A DNA stretch of 41,903 nucleotides from a virus, in IMG/VR virus record IMGVR_UViG_3300044776_000009, positions 1 to 41,903 of that record; one strand, written 5' to 3'. The translations under genes and the position numbers were made by a program. Numbering within the stretch: the stretch's first letter is position 1; each line of letters opens with the position of its first letter. Under the pieces are notes generated by a model. It made no database searches. It was not told where the DNA came from and was given only the letters and a program-made list of their open reading frames with translations. This document shows positions 14,001-20,621 of the stretch, one piece after another.

Positions 14001-15321
14001 CGGCTGGAAGGTGGACACGGAGCTTCTAGCCGAGCGCGTCGCGCACGAAGATGAGCAACGTTCGGCCGCAGTGAAGGTGTTGAACGAAGAGTTCGGCGTA
14101 CCGCTGGCCAAGCCCGACCGGTTCAAGCTGCGGAAGAAGTCCGACATGCCGGAGGCTTACCGGACATGGCCGATCGAAGATCTCCGGGGTGCTATGGCCG
14201 AAGATCCAGCCATGGCCGAGTTGGAGGGGCTGGCCGAACGCATCCCGGGAGAGGTCTCCAAGAAGCCGTGGACCACCAACGAGGGGCGTGACGCCATCGT
14301 GAAGGCGTTCGCGGACGCCGGAGCGCCCCAGGTACCGCGTAGCCCCACGGGGACGCTGAGGACGTCGTCAGACGCTCTCGGGGAGGAAGAGTGGTACGAC
14401 AAGGACCGCCGGAAGAACGTGAAGGGGATGCTTCAGGTCTACGGCCACATCCCGGAAGTCCGCCGGATCGTCGATCACCTGATGCTGGCCACCGGCGCCC
14501 GGGACAAGTACGCGGAGATCGTCAAGTGGTTGTCGCCCCAGGGGCGTGCGCACAGCAAGGTCGGGGCGGCCCAGGGTTCCGGCCGGTGGGCGTACACGGA
14601 GTTCTCTGTGACCAACATGGGCATGCGGGGTGCGGCGGGCGAGGAGCGCGCCGTGATGGTCGCCGATGAGGGCCAGGTGCTGCTCACCTGTGATGCCTCT
14701 CAGGTGGACATGCGCGCCGTGGCCGCTCTCTCCCAGGATCCTGCCTACATGGCGCTGTTCGAGCCGGGCCGTGACGCGCACATGGAGATGGCGGAGGTCT
14801 ACTTCGGCGAGCGGACTCCCGAGAAGCGGCAGCGTACGAAGCGGATCAACCACAAGTTCAACTACGGGGGCGGGGTGGAGTCCACGTCCGTCATGGAGAA
14901 GATTCCCCGGGAGATCGTGCAGCAGGCGTTCGACGCGCGCGAGGCTGCATACCCGGTGCTGCGGGAGTGGCTGGCCGGCATCCGCAACCTTGCGGCCTCA
15001 GGCGCACTGCTCGACAACGGGTTCGGTCGTCTCATGCGCCCGGATCCGGAGCGCGCCGCTACTCAGGGGCCTGCTCTGATGGGTCAGGGGGCCGCCAGGG
15101 ACATCGTCTGTGAGTCGCTGCTGCGGCTGGTCGACCGGGACAAGCGTGTACTCGGGCATCTGCGGGGGTTCGTCCATGACGAAGCCATCCTCAGTGTTCC
15201 CGAGGATGAAGCGGGGTACTGGGCGGAGGTACTGGCCGACGCGTTCACGTGGACGTGGCGTGACGTTCCGATCCTCTGTGAGGTGGGCAAGCCCGCTTTC
15301 CGCTGGTCGGAGTGCAAGTAG
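11083..15321 (+). CDS. primase-helicase / family A DNA polymerase fusion, 1412 aa
   Basis: ATG at 11083, with GAAGGG upstream. The N-terminal part has a TOPRIM-like domain (LTEGMKKTDAL near 129; LCFDADAAGN near 180), then a D5/P4-type primase-helicase with Walker A GSGSNGKST (near 445) and the sensor-like FINTNYRPV. After a polar linker (about 740-783) comes a 3'-5' exonuclease-like domain (DLETAD near 790; YGANILGFD; YLRGD). A family A polymerase follows: motif A LLTCDASQVD (near 1200), motif B RINHKFNYGG (near 1255) and motif C VHDEA (near 1365). All expected catalytic residues are visible. One polypeptide could thus prime, unwind, proofread and polymerise. These are usually separate phage genes. 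The linker is encoded by two perfect palindromes (13371-13425). Confidence 0.93.
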   Translation: MDLTTALSAEHYQEITHDSAVAADVAAARGYRTLTGTGADRDELNDLGFKPFVWSRDDAYPGLLIPMHGADGTVRGHQFKPAVPRKRVKTDQSTTPIKYESPSKAPLVIDVPEYTRGVLTDTSVPLWLTEGMKKTDALVSQGLAAIGLTGVFNWRNSHGVLGDWEEIPIKGRVIVLCFDADAAGNRNVQLAMSRLGAWLRTKGASTVHYLVVPPKVGESDVKGVDDYFAAGGDLETLRSAATQTAPGAGEKDAAFTDAFLVEELAEALDGQYCWASGLGWLRWTGRVWKEVSDVEPLEAVRVWASEQFDRILTQQRQEPARNLGGQIMGWRAVLGKSRLTALRDLARGLLQKDSAEFDGDPDLFTVENGTLHLPSGRLLPFDPSHCITKAADAEYRRGFTHPLWTKALRAIPGDMHEWYQDRLGQALTGYPVPDHTLVIGHGSGSNGKSTIVSTVRRTMGDYGVMISDRVLMASPDAHPTELMDLRGARYAVMEETPEARHLNVQRLKTVLGTESIKARRIRQDPVEFLTSHSLFINTNYRPVVTETDWGTWRRLSLMPFPFTFKKPGKPLESPWDREGDPALAYAANDPEVRSAALAWMAEGAREWYARGRMMLPAPDRVEKETREWRAETDLILGFTDECLRFDREAFTQTRDMLTAFNSWVEERGHRPWNDRTFATRFGDHDTVRGAKVKQGRFSVKGKQLRGWSGVEINRDGEDPFTGERDVPQSPAGGYDAGEGNMTWIEDGVPGPMDYSDFPEQTPESLCEQPQSDHFIGANKVIKAPVTLAFDLETADAKHMFTGQYEGPFVRLAGAADTTDEEIGAANPMFVAALNAADVIYGANILGFDLLALAHHHGADYDALAAKAVDLTARERLVDPPMSKKKTSYKLDAIAERYGVAGKTDDIKALANRYGGFDKIPVDSREYQDYLRGDLAATKAVKAAQDARVAELGLEEYAAREMRVVAIQNRVTLNGWKVDTELLAERVAHEDEQRSAAVKVLNEEFGVPLAKPDRFKLRKKSDMPEAYRTWPIEDLRGAMAEDPAMAELEGLAERIPGEVSKKPWTTNEGRDAIVKAFADAGAPQVPRSPTGTLRTSSDALGEEEWYDKDRRKNVKGMLQVYGHIPEVRRIVDHLMLATGARDKYAEIVKWLSPQGRAHSKVGAAQGSGRWAYTEFSVTNMGMRGAAGEERAVMVADEGQVLLTCDASQVDMRAVAALSQDPAYMALFEPGRDAHMEMAEVYFGERTPEKRQRTKRINHKFNYGGGVESTSVMEKIPREIVQQAFDAREAAYPVLREWLAGIRNLAASGALLDNGFGRLMRPDPERAATQGPALMGQGAARDIVCESLLRLVDRDKRVLGHLRGFVHDEAILSVPEDEAGYWAEVLADAFTWTWRDVPILCEVGKPAFRWSECK
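13371..13425 (+). repeat. two tandem perfect palindromes at the fusion joint
   Basis: First: ATCACTTTGCG (13371-13381), 6-nt loop AGCAAC, CGCAAAGTGAT (13388-13398). Second: GATCACTTTATTGG (13396-13409), 2-nt loop TG, CCAATAAAGTGATC (13412-13425). They overlap by three bases, making AAAGTGATCACTTT between them. They are translated in frame as the linker just before the exonuclease motif. A related palindrome is at 31972-32009. Confidence 0.9.
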
Positions 15322-15323
15322 CT

Positions 15324-15360
15324 GGCAAGGCTTGACACAGTCGGGTGCTCTTGCTTTACT
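15324..15360 (+). promoter_or_regulatory. promoter P3
   Basis: GGCAAGG then TTGACA (15332-15337), a 17-nt spacer, TTTACT (15355-15360), then TAAGTCATC. Except for a CTC/TCC-type difference in the spacer, it matches P2 almost base for base. It is followed by a small hairpin (GAACC, GGTTC) and GAGAGGAAAG before the ATG of the 51-aa gene. Confidence 0.75.
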
Positions 15361-15397
15361 TAAGTCATCGAACCAGAGGGTTCGGGGAGAGGAAAGA

Positions 15398-15553
15398 ATG
15401 AGCGATATGGAAGCACAGCTAGCCGCAGAAGCGGCACAGAGGGAAGCCGAACGCCAGGCTCAGGCGGCAGCTGCCGCACAGGCCCTGCGAGACGCACAGG
15501 CGGCACTGGACCAGAGCGGGGTATCCATCCCGCCCGGTGGATGGGGGCACTGA
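15398..15553 (+). CDS. alanine/glutamine-rich helical protein, 51 aa
   Basis: ATG at 15398, with GAGAGGAAAG upstream, first gene after P3. The protein is one long predicted helix rich in Ala, Gln and Glu (EAQLAAEAAQREAERQAQAA, then AQALRDAQAALDQSG) with a short Pro/Gly tail. Such helices usually form coiled coils. Its stop overlaps the next ATG (TGATG). No function assigned. Confidence 0.65.
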   Translation: MSDMEAQLAAEAAQREAERQAQAAAAAQALRDAQAALDQSGVSIPPGGWGH

Positions 15554-15714
15554 TGGCCGACACCGGAGCACCTAGGTACCCGGTCATCGTGGTGACCGAC
15601 GTAGGGGCGACCGAACCGGGGATGGTCACCATCCACGACGAAGCGACCGGCCAGACGATCCAGGCCGACAGGGAGATGTACCTCCTGTCGATCAAGAACG
15701 ATCTGAGCAAGTAA
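15553..15714 (+). CDS. hypothetical protein, 53 aa, beta-rich
   Basis: ATG at 15553 shares a base with the previous stop. The sequence (RYPVIVVTDVGATEPGMVTI, then HDEATGQTIQADREMYLLSI) suggests a small beta-barrel-like fold, with a short charged C-terminus. It ends just before a strong terminator, so it and the 51-aa gene form a short P3 transcript. No family recognised. Confidence 0.6.
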   Translation: MADTGAPRYPVIVVTDVGATEPGMVTIHDEATGQTIQADREMYLLSIKNDLSK

Positions 15715-15725
15715 CACGGACAACT

Positions 15726-15764
15726 GAGAGGGACCGGCCCCGGTGAAGTGGGTCGGTCCCTCTC
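15726..15764 (+). terminator. terminator of the P3 transcript
   Basis: GAGAGGGACCG (15726-15736) and CGGTCCCTCTC (15754-15764) form a perfect 11-bp stem with a 17-nt loop. It begins 12 nt after the 53-aa gene and overlaps an upstream GTG that could otherwise be taken as the start of the nuclease gene. This supports the later ATG at 15788. Confidence 0.75.
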
Positions 15765-15787
15765 TGATCAGGGTAGATGGGATCAGC

Positions 15788-17467
15788 ATGGAGAAGAAGA
15801 GCTGCCCCGAGTGTGACGGGATGTTCGTCCCGCTCACGGGTGGGGGTCTGCGGGCGCACGGGCCGGTGTACGCGCGTTGCACCCAGGATCCGGCCAACCG
15901 AGCTGGGACGCGGGTCTGCCCCGGGTGTGACAAGGCGTTCATCTTGACGGACGCTGATGAGATTCCGCCCCACGGGCCGACCCTCGGTGAGCTGTGCCCG
16001 GCAGTGTCAGACCCCGCACCTACGGTGGAGACCATGGACGACGAATTGGCGGCCCAGTACGCGGCTGTCTCAGGCTTCACAGGAACGAACGCCGACAACC
16101 ATTCGCAGGCCGACCCCGTGAAAGGCCCCTGGTTCGGGGCGATGTACGACAGCAAGTGCAACAGCTGTGAGGACAAGATCTACGAGGGCGACCGTATCCG
16201 GGCCGACGGTGAAGGCGGATACGAGTGCGAGGAGTGCGGGGGAGACGACAAGCCGGCCGCAGCACCGATAGTCGAGTTGCGGATCCCGGCAACCCCCGGA
16301 CCGATGCCGACACCGGAAGATGTGACGGACGCGGTGCCACTCCCGACCCCGGACGAGTTCATGGACCCGACACAGCCGAGCGTCACGCTGAACGTCTCGG
16401 GCCAGCCCACGGACATGGCCAAGTTCAGGGACTACCTGGGCCGGTATGCCATCAAGGATCCGGCAACAGGCGACTTCCGGCGGTTCAAGAACGGCGACAT
16501 TCAGGGGATTACCCGAGTCACGACGTTCAACAAGGCCGCGTCGGACTCCAAGGCGATCAACGACTGGAACCGGCGGAACATCGTCATCGGGTCTGCCTTG
16601 CGGGGCGACCTGGTCATCAAGGCCCGGGGCATGACGCACGACGCCAACAGGATCGAGCTGGACAAGCTGGCCGGCGAGTTCGAAACGGCGGCAGGGGCCA
16701 AGGTGGCGTCGTCCATCGGCACCGACATTCACGAGATCACCGAGCGTATCGACGCAGGAGTCCTGCGGGTTGAAGACGCACCTGTCCAGTATCAGGAACA
16801 GCTGCATCTGTACGTCGAGAAGCTGGCCAAGGCCGGGTTCGAGCCGGTGCCGGGGATGATCGAGCGGGTGACTGCGATCACCGAGTTTGGTGGTGTGGCT
16901 GGCATGTTCGACCGGACCTACTACCACCGTCCGTCCGGCACGTACGTCATCGGGGACGTCAAGACCGGCAAGACGATGAAGTACTCGATGGACGAGACCC
17001 AGTGCCAGGAATGGATCTACGCGCACGGCATCAACCAGAACGGCGTGTATGACCTGAACACGCACACGTGGGAAGAGCCGTACACCTTGGCCAACGTGCA
17101 TGAGCGAATGCAGGTCAATGAGACAGTCGGTCTGATCATCCACATGCCGGTGCAGGGGCCCGACGCGGGCAAGGTGATGCTGCTCAAGGCTGACCTGGTC
17201 AAGGGGAAGGCTTACGCGGAGCTGTGCGCCGACGTGAGGGGATGGACCAAGTCCAAGGTAGTGCCGTGGTCTTGGGGGCCTGAGACAGCTGCTGAGCCGA
17301 CTGACGGAGTACGTCCCCTGGTGTGGTGGCAGGATCAGTTCAGCGAGGTGACGACCGACGCCCAGGCTACCGAGCTGTGGCGCCGAGCGAAGGCGGTCGG
17401 TATCCAGGGCGTTCTGCTGAACGATCTCATTGAAATCGCTCGGCAGGCTCTTGCTGGCAAGGGTTGA
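15788..17467 (+). CDS. zinc-ribbon plus RecB-like PD-(D/E)XK exonuclease
   Basis: I start it at ATG 15788, after the terminator, for 559 aa. The first ~160 residues carry three treble-clef or ribbon-like units: CPECDGMF...C, CPGCDKAFIL...C, and CNSCEDKI...CEEC. The last is the pattern of a binding ribbon. The second half shows the Cas4/RecB/lambda-exonuclease-type core: GTDIHEITERI (His), GMFDRTYYH (Asp, about 375), VIGDVKTGK (Asp-x-Lys, about 390) and TQCQEWIYAHG (motif with Gln). The enzyme probably degrades linear double-stranded DNA for recombination together with the SSB-like protein. Zinc ribbons fused to this nuclease are noteworthy. The last codons (GGC AAG GGT TGA) are part of P4. 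Confidence 0.8.
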   Translation: MEKKSCPECDGMFVPLTGGGLRAHGPVYARCTQDPANRAGTRVCPGCDKAFILTDADEIPPHGPTLGELCPAVSDPAPTVETMDDELAAQYAAVSGFTGTNADNHSQADPVKGPWFGAMYDSKCNSCEDKIYEGDRIRADGEGGYECEECGGDDKPAAAPIVELRIPATPGPMPTPEDVTDAVPLPTPDEFMDPTQPSVTLNVSGQPTDMAKFRDYLGRYAIKDPATGDFRRFKNGDIQGITRVTTFNKAASDSKAINDWNRRNIVIGSALRGDLVIKARGMTHDANRIELDKLAGEFETAAGAKVASSIGTDIHEITERIDAGVLRVEDAPVQYQEQLHLYVEKLAKAGFEPVPGMIERVTAITEFGGVAGMFDRTYYHRPSGTYVIGDVKTGKTMKYSMDETQCQEWIYAHGINQNGVYDLNTHTWEEPYTLANVHERMQVNETVGLIIHMPVQGPDAGKVMLLKADLVKGKAYAELCADVRGWTKSKVVPWSWGPETAAEPTDGVRPLVWWQDQFSEVTTDAQATELWRRAKAVGIQGVLLNDLIEIARQALAGKG

Positions 17468-17491
17468 CATCTGAGGTCGGCCAGGTAGAGT
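17457..17491 (+). promoter_or_regulatory. promoter P4
   Basis: TGGCAAGGGTTGACA (TTGACA at 17464-17469), a 16-nt spacer, then TAGAGT (17486-17491). It shares the upstream block with P1-P3 but not the TTTACTTAAGTC part. It would transcribe the tRNA-like element and the SSB-like gene. Confidence 0.6.
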
Positions 17492-17549
17492 TCTTCTTGC
17501 CGGACAGACCGGCAGATGGCGCACAACCCCGGCGGGGGCTAAACGTGGC

Positions 17550-17617
17550 GAGTGGGGTATGGCAGTGCCTCAACCGGATGCATCCGGGGATGCGGGTTCG
17601 AATCCCGTCCACTCACA
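17550..17617 (+). tRNA. tRNA-like element, possibly degenerate
   Basis: GAGTGGG (17550-17556) pairs with TCCACTC, and a textbook T arm (GCGGG TTCGAAT CCCGT) precedes it. The element is only about 67 nt. The region of the anticodon arm is the palindrome CCGGATGCATCCGG, which gives a stem with a 4- to 6-nt loop rather than seven. If read as a loop ATGCAT, the anticodon would be GCA (Cys), but position 37 would be T and the D arm is irregular. No CCA is encoded. It may be a decayed tRNA or a tRNA mimic. Confidence 0.45.
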
Positions 17618-17812
17618 AGGGCAGCAAGGCTAGTAACAGTCACGACAGGGGCTTAATCCCTCACTACAGGGAGTACACCCAGCACGCACTGTGAACTCCG
17701 TTTGGCCCTTCAGCGGACGGCAGTCCCTCATAAAATGCAACCCCCGTACCGGCCGACCATCAGGCGGTCGGTACGGGGACTACAAAGGACAAACGAGCAA
17801 AGGGCAAAGGAC
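17618..17812 (+). other. untranslated leader before the SSB-like gene, with hairpin
   Basis: From 17468 to 17812 there is no convincing gene. Besides P4 and the tRNA-like element it holds a strong hairpin: CCCCGTACCG (17742-17751) with CGGTACGGGG (17769-17778). An alternative inner pairing CCGACC/GGTCGG competes with it. It could be an attenuator or an RNA stability element. GCAAAGGAC precedes the ATG at 17813. Confidence 0.5.
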
Positions 17813-18370
17813 ATGGCGCGCGATCCGTTCAGCACTGAAGCCGCAGAAAACTTCCTCGAAGGAAGTTCCACAGCGGGAAAGTGGCCCAAGGTTGGGTACG
17901 TAGTCGAGGGAACCGTCACGGACTACGTGATGGCACAACAGACTCACTACGACAGTGGCGAGAACCTCTTCTGGGAGGGAAAGCGTCGCGTGGAGGAGTC
18001 AAAGGTCGAGGACAAGGCCAAGGCAGAGCCCGTCATGCAGATGCTCCTGACTATCCAGGGAGAACCGACCGGCGAAACCTGGCAGGGCCTGTTCAACGAG
18101 CGTGTGGAACTCCCGGACGATGACGGTGCACGTACCCTGTACGTCAAGGCTGGTCTCCACGCGGCCCTGAAAGACGCACTCCGCCAGTCGAGGGGCCGAC
18201 TGGAAGTCGGCGCTTACGTCCGTGTGGAGCGCGTGAAGGATGGTCCCAAGACCGACCCGAAGTTCGCCGCACCGCACCGGTACAACGCAGTCTGGACCCC
18301 CGCTTCGAAGAACCCCCGCAAGGTGGAAGCCTTCATGGCCCCCGCCGAAGATGAAAGCCCCTTCGGCTAA
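17813..18370 (+). CDS. ssb: single-stranded DNA-binding protein (putative)
   Basis: ATG at 17813, with AAAGGA upstream, gives 185 aa; longer upstream reading would run through the hairpin. The body is beta-rich with a probable OB-like core (VGYVVEGTVTDYVMAQQTHY ... LLTIQGEPT ... RTLYVKAGLHAALKDAL ... VGAYVRVERV). The C-terminus is acidic and ends DESPFG, close to the DDIPF-type tip by which SSB proteins recruit partners. It follows the RecB-like nuclease, as expected for a phage recombination pair. The assignment rests on the tail, length and context. Confidence 0.65.
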   Translation: MARDPFSTEAAENFLEGSSTAGKWPKVGYVVEGTVTDYVMAQQTHYDSGENLFWEGKRRVEESKVEDKAKAEPVMQMLLTIQGEPTGETWQGLFNERVELPDDDGARTLYVKAGLHAALKDALRQSRGRLEVGAYVRVERVKDGPKTDPKFAAPHRYNAVWTPASKNPRKVEAFMAPAEDESPFG

Positions 18371-18423
18371 CCGAACTCCCCCTGCGTTGCCTCCCCCGAC
18401 CGGCGCGGCGTAGGGGTCGAGAA

Positions 18424-18463
18424 GAGAAGCCCCACCGGGATCAGGCTCCCGGTGGGGCTTCTC
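18424..18463. terminator. bidirectional terminator between convergent operons
   Basis: GAGAAGCCCCACCGGG (18424-18439) and CCCGGTGGGGCTTCTC (18448-18463) form a perfect 16-bp stem with an 8-nt loop. It separates the rightward replication genes from the leftward end of the structural operon. Confidence 0.85.
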
Positions 18464-18469
18464 AGTGTT

Positions 18470-18682
18470 CTAGCGCAGAATCCCTGGCTGGTCGGTGTCG
18501 CCGGTGAACCGCCCCGCAAGACCCTCAAGCAGGGCCAGGAACGCCGCTGAGCCGCTCACCGTCAGCGCTACCGACCAGTGGAACGTCAGGATGTCGAACG
18601 GCTGAGAGGCAGCGGCTAGAGCGAGCAGCGTGGCCAGGAAGACTCCGACCACCTTGAACGCCAGTCTCTTCGCGAACAGCAT
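18470..18682 (-). CDS. holin-like protein, r1t-type
   Basis: ATG at 18680-18682, with AGGAGAG upstream. The 70-aa protein has two hydrophobic helices (LAFKVVGVFLATLLALAAAS and WSVALTVSGSAAFLALLEGL) separated by a short turn with FDILTFHW, then a polar tail. This is the layout of the r1t-like holin family found in Streptomyces phages. It is the last gene of the tail operon, far from the endolysin on the linear map, so holin function and lysin are expressed from different operons. The coiled-coil protein at 1153-1395 may be a partner. Confidence 0.7.
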   Translation of the reverse strand: MLFAKRLAFKVVGVFLATLLALAAASQPFDILTFHWSVALTVSGSAAFLALLEGLAGRFTGDTDQPGILR

Positions 18683-18690
18683 GATCTCTC

Positions 18691-19329
18691 CTAGGCGTTG
18701 GTCATCTTGATGAGCATGATCTTGCGTCGTCCCAGCGTCCAGTCCGCAGCGTCCGGATTGGTATCACCCCGCCATTCCAGCGAGAGCGCATCCGTAGTTC
18801 CGTTGCAGAATGTAGCCAACCCCACCTGGATCATGCGTACCCCGTTGTCATCAGGGCCGATGCCGAAGGTGTGACTACTCGCTGCAATCCTCGGGCCGAC
18901 TGTGCCGGGGGTGCCTGAGTTGTTCTTGTGAATCTCAAGATCCATGAACACCGTCGACACATTGTGCAGGATCTGAGGTACCGCCAAAATCCCCACTACC
19001 ATGTACAAGCCAATCTCAGTCGGCCTCACCATCCGGATACCGGCAGCCTGAGACATCAGCTCCGCGTTGCAGGTGTTGAAGTCGGTCTCGTCGAACGGCA
19101 GACGGAACCGCGTCGGGTTGAACGGGTCGCCCAGCGACGTGGACGGGGCTATGGACTTGTAGGGATTCTCCGACCGGAACTGAGCTGCCGGCCTAGCTCC
19201 TACACCCGCGATGAGCGCGCAGATATCCGCGTCCATGGCCTCAGCCGTCGCCTGCATCGACGCGGGGACGTCCGCCGGATCAGACGGAGCTGCGTAGGGA
19301 TACGCCCTGTTCGGAGTGAAGCCGGGCAT
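18691..19329 (-). CDS. minor tail protein, putative receptor-binding (paralog 1)
   Basis: ATG at 19327-19329 overlaps the previous stop by one base. The 212-aa protein opens with the same short motif as the next gene (NRAYPYAAPSDPADVPASMQ), probably a conserved attachment or trimerisation helix. A beta-rich C1q/TNF-like region follows (IGLYMVVGILAVPQI ... VFMDLEIHKN ... IQVGLATFCNGTTDALSLEW). It ends the row of minor tail genes. Likely a trimeric tail-tip adhesin. Confidence 0.6.
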   Translation of the reverse strand: MPGFTPNRAYPYAAPSDPADVPASMQATAEAMDADICALIAGVGARPAAQFRSENPYKSIAPSTSLGDPFNPTRFRLPFDETDFNTCNAELMSQAAGIRMVRPTEIGLYMVVGILAVPQILHNVSTVFMDLEIHKNNSGTPGTVGPRIAASSHTFGIGPDDNGVRMIQVGLATFCNGTTDALSLEWRGDTNPDAADWTLGRRKIMLIKMTNA

Positions 19330-19883
19330 CAGTCCGCCACCTTCGTTGCTGAGAACGCGCGTGCCGTGATGTTCTCGGACGCGCCTGACGTCTGACGAAC
19401 CACCACTCGGATGACGTCAGCCGCAGTGAGGGAGACAGCCGTTGTGCAGCTCAACTCCACCAATTCGGTAGCCGATCCGCGCAGGGACTGTCGGCCGTAT
19501 GCCGTACCACCGATGTTGGCAATCTGCAAAGCCCGGCCGCCGGCCGCGTTGCCGTTGGTGGCGAAGGTGACGAACGCTGATAGGAGGTAGAACCCCGTCT
19601 CGGTGATCGTCAACCGGTCGTTGTTGACGCCCAGGTTGGCCATGGCCGCGTTGTCGTAGTCCTCGGTTGCGAACGTCACGACCGTGATCGTCGTGTTGGC
19701 GATGGCCTGGTTCGCCGTAGCAGACACGGCCGCTGACGGGGAGAAGAGTGCGTCGGCGATCGAGTTGACCTGGTTCTGCACGTCGGTGTCGACCGCCGTG
19801 GCAAAGGCTTGTGACTGAGACGGGAAGTCCGCCGGATCCGAGTAGAGCGGGTAGGGGTAACCCCTGGGGGTGTTCGCGGGCAT
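19329..19883 (-). CDS. minor tail protein, putative receptor-binding (paralog 2)
   Basis: ATG at 19881-19883, with AAGGAGAG upstream, gives 184 aa. It begins RGYPYPLYSDPADFPSQSQA, matching the N-terminus of the following gene. The C-terminal part has the beta pattern of C1q-like trimers (TETGFYLLSAFVTFATNGNA ... LVELSCTTAVSLTAADVIRV). The N-terminal similarity and divergent C-termini suggest duplication with diversification of receptor specificity. Confidence 0.6.
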   Translation of the reverse strand: MPANTPRGYPYPLYSDPADFPSQSQAFATAVDTDVQNQVNSIADALFSPSAAVSATANQAIANTTITVVTFATEDYDNAAMANLGVNNDRLTITETGFYLLSAFVTFATNGNAAGGRALQIANIGGTAYGRQSLRGSATELVELSCTTAVSLTAADVIRVVVRQTSGASENITARAFSATKVAD

Positions 19884-19892
19884 CGTCTCTCC

Positions 19893-20621
19893 TTACACCA
19901 GTCGGGCTACAACGACGTCCCACACAAGCGCTTGCGTAGCTGCGAGCGTAGAGCGCAGAGCCACCCGCATGAAGCCGGTGACCGGCGCCGTGACGTTGCC
20001 CGCAATGGACTGGAACGGCGGGTACTGAGGCACGGCACTGACCGTGTCCACGACAATGTCAGCACTCGATGTGGTCGGGTACAAGTCCGTGTCGCTGGCG
20101 AACCACAGAGCCACCAGGGCGGAGTCCGCCGTAGCGGGACCACCAACGTAGTCTCCACCGACGAACGCGCTCAAGGACCATATCTGCCCCGACGTCACCA
20201 GGATCGGGCTGGAGTACAGGTAGTGCACCGAGGACACTTCACTGGCAACCCGGACAACCTGCGATCCGCCGAGTGCGTCGGAAGTGTTCAGCACGAGTGC
20301 CGTAGATCCACCCGAGATGTTGTACTGCACCCAGCCGACAGGCGGGATACCCGAAGGGGAATCCTCGAAGCTCGGATTGACGATCGAGTTAGAAGCTCTG
20401 CCCACGATCTTGCCCAATGCCACCCAGGAGGCATCTTGGCGGACTAGCTGGACGATACTGCCCGGCGCCGGCGCCACGACCGTCCCAGACATGAACGGAA
20501 TGACGAACGCTACTTCGATGACGGTCCCACCGACGTCCACGAACAGGGTGTTGGGCGTAGCTGCCGAGACGATACCGATGCGGGATTCTGTGTAGGTGCC
20601 GCTGGGAAACGTACTAGACAC
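19893..20621 (-). CDS. minor tail protein with possible carbohydrate-binding module
   Basis: GTG at 20619-20621 overlaps the upstream stop by 8 nt (GTGTCTAG), giving 242 aa. The first ~75 residues form a small beta-barrel pattern (SRIGIVSAATPNTLFVDVGG ... VQLVRQDASWVALGKIVG), like the OB-fold hubs of tail tips. From SIVNPSFEDSPSGIPPVGW onward the sequence resembles CBM4/9-type jelly rolls that bind polysaccharide. A role in binding host surface sugars is inferred. Confidence 0.6.
   Translation of the reverse strand: MSSTFPSGTYTESRIGIVSAATPNTLFVDVGGTVIEVAFVIPFMSGTVVAPAPGSIVQLVRQDASWVALGKIVGRASNSIVNPSFEDSPSGIPPVGWVQYNISGGSTALVLNTSDALGGSQVVRVASEVSSVHYLYSSPILVTSGQIWSLSAFVGGDYVGGPATADSALVALWFASDTDLYPTTSSADIVVDTVSAVPQYPPFQSIAGNVTAPVTGFMRVALRSTLAATQALVWDVVVARLV

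Noticed and set aside
17645-17661. Hairpin AGGGG-CTTAATC-CCTC that could be a Leu (TAA) anticodon arm
   Set aside because: No T arm, acceptor stem or purine at position 37; only a simple hairpin remains.
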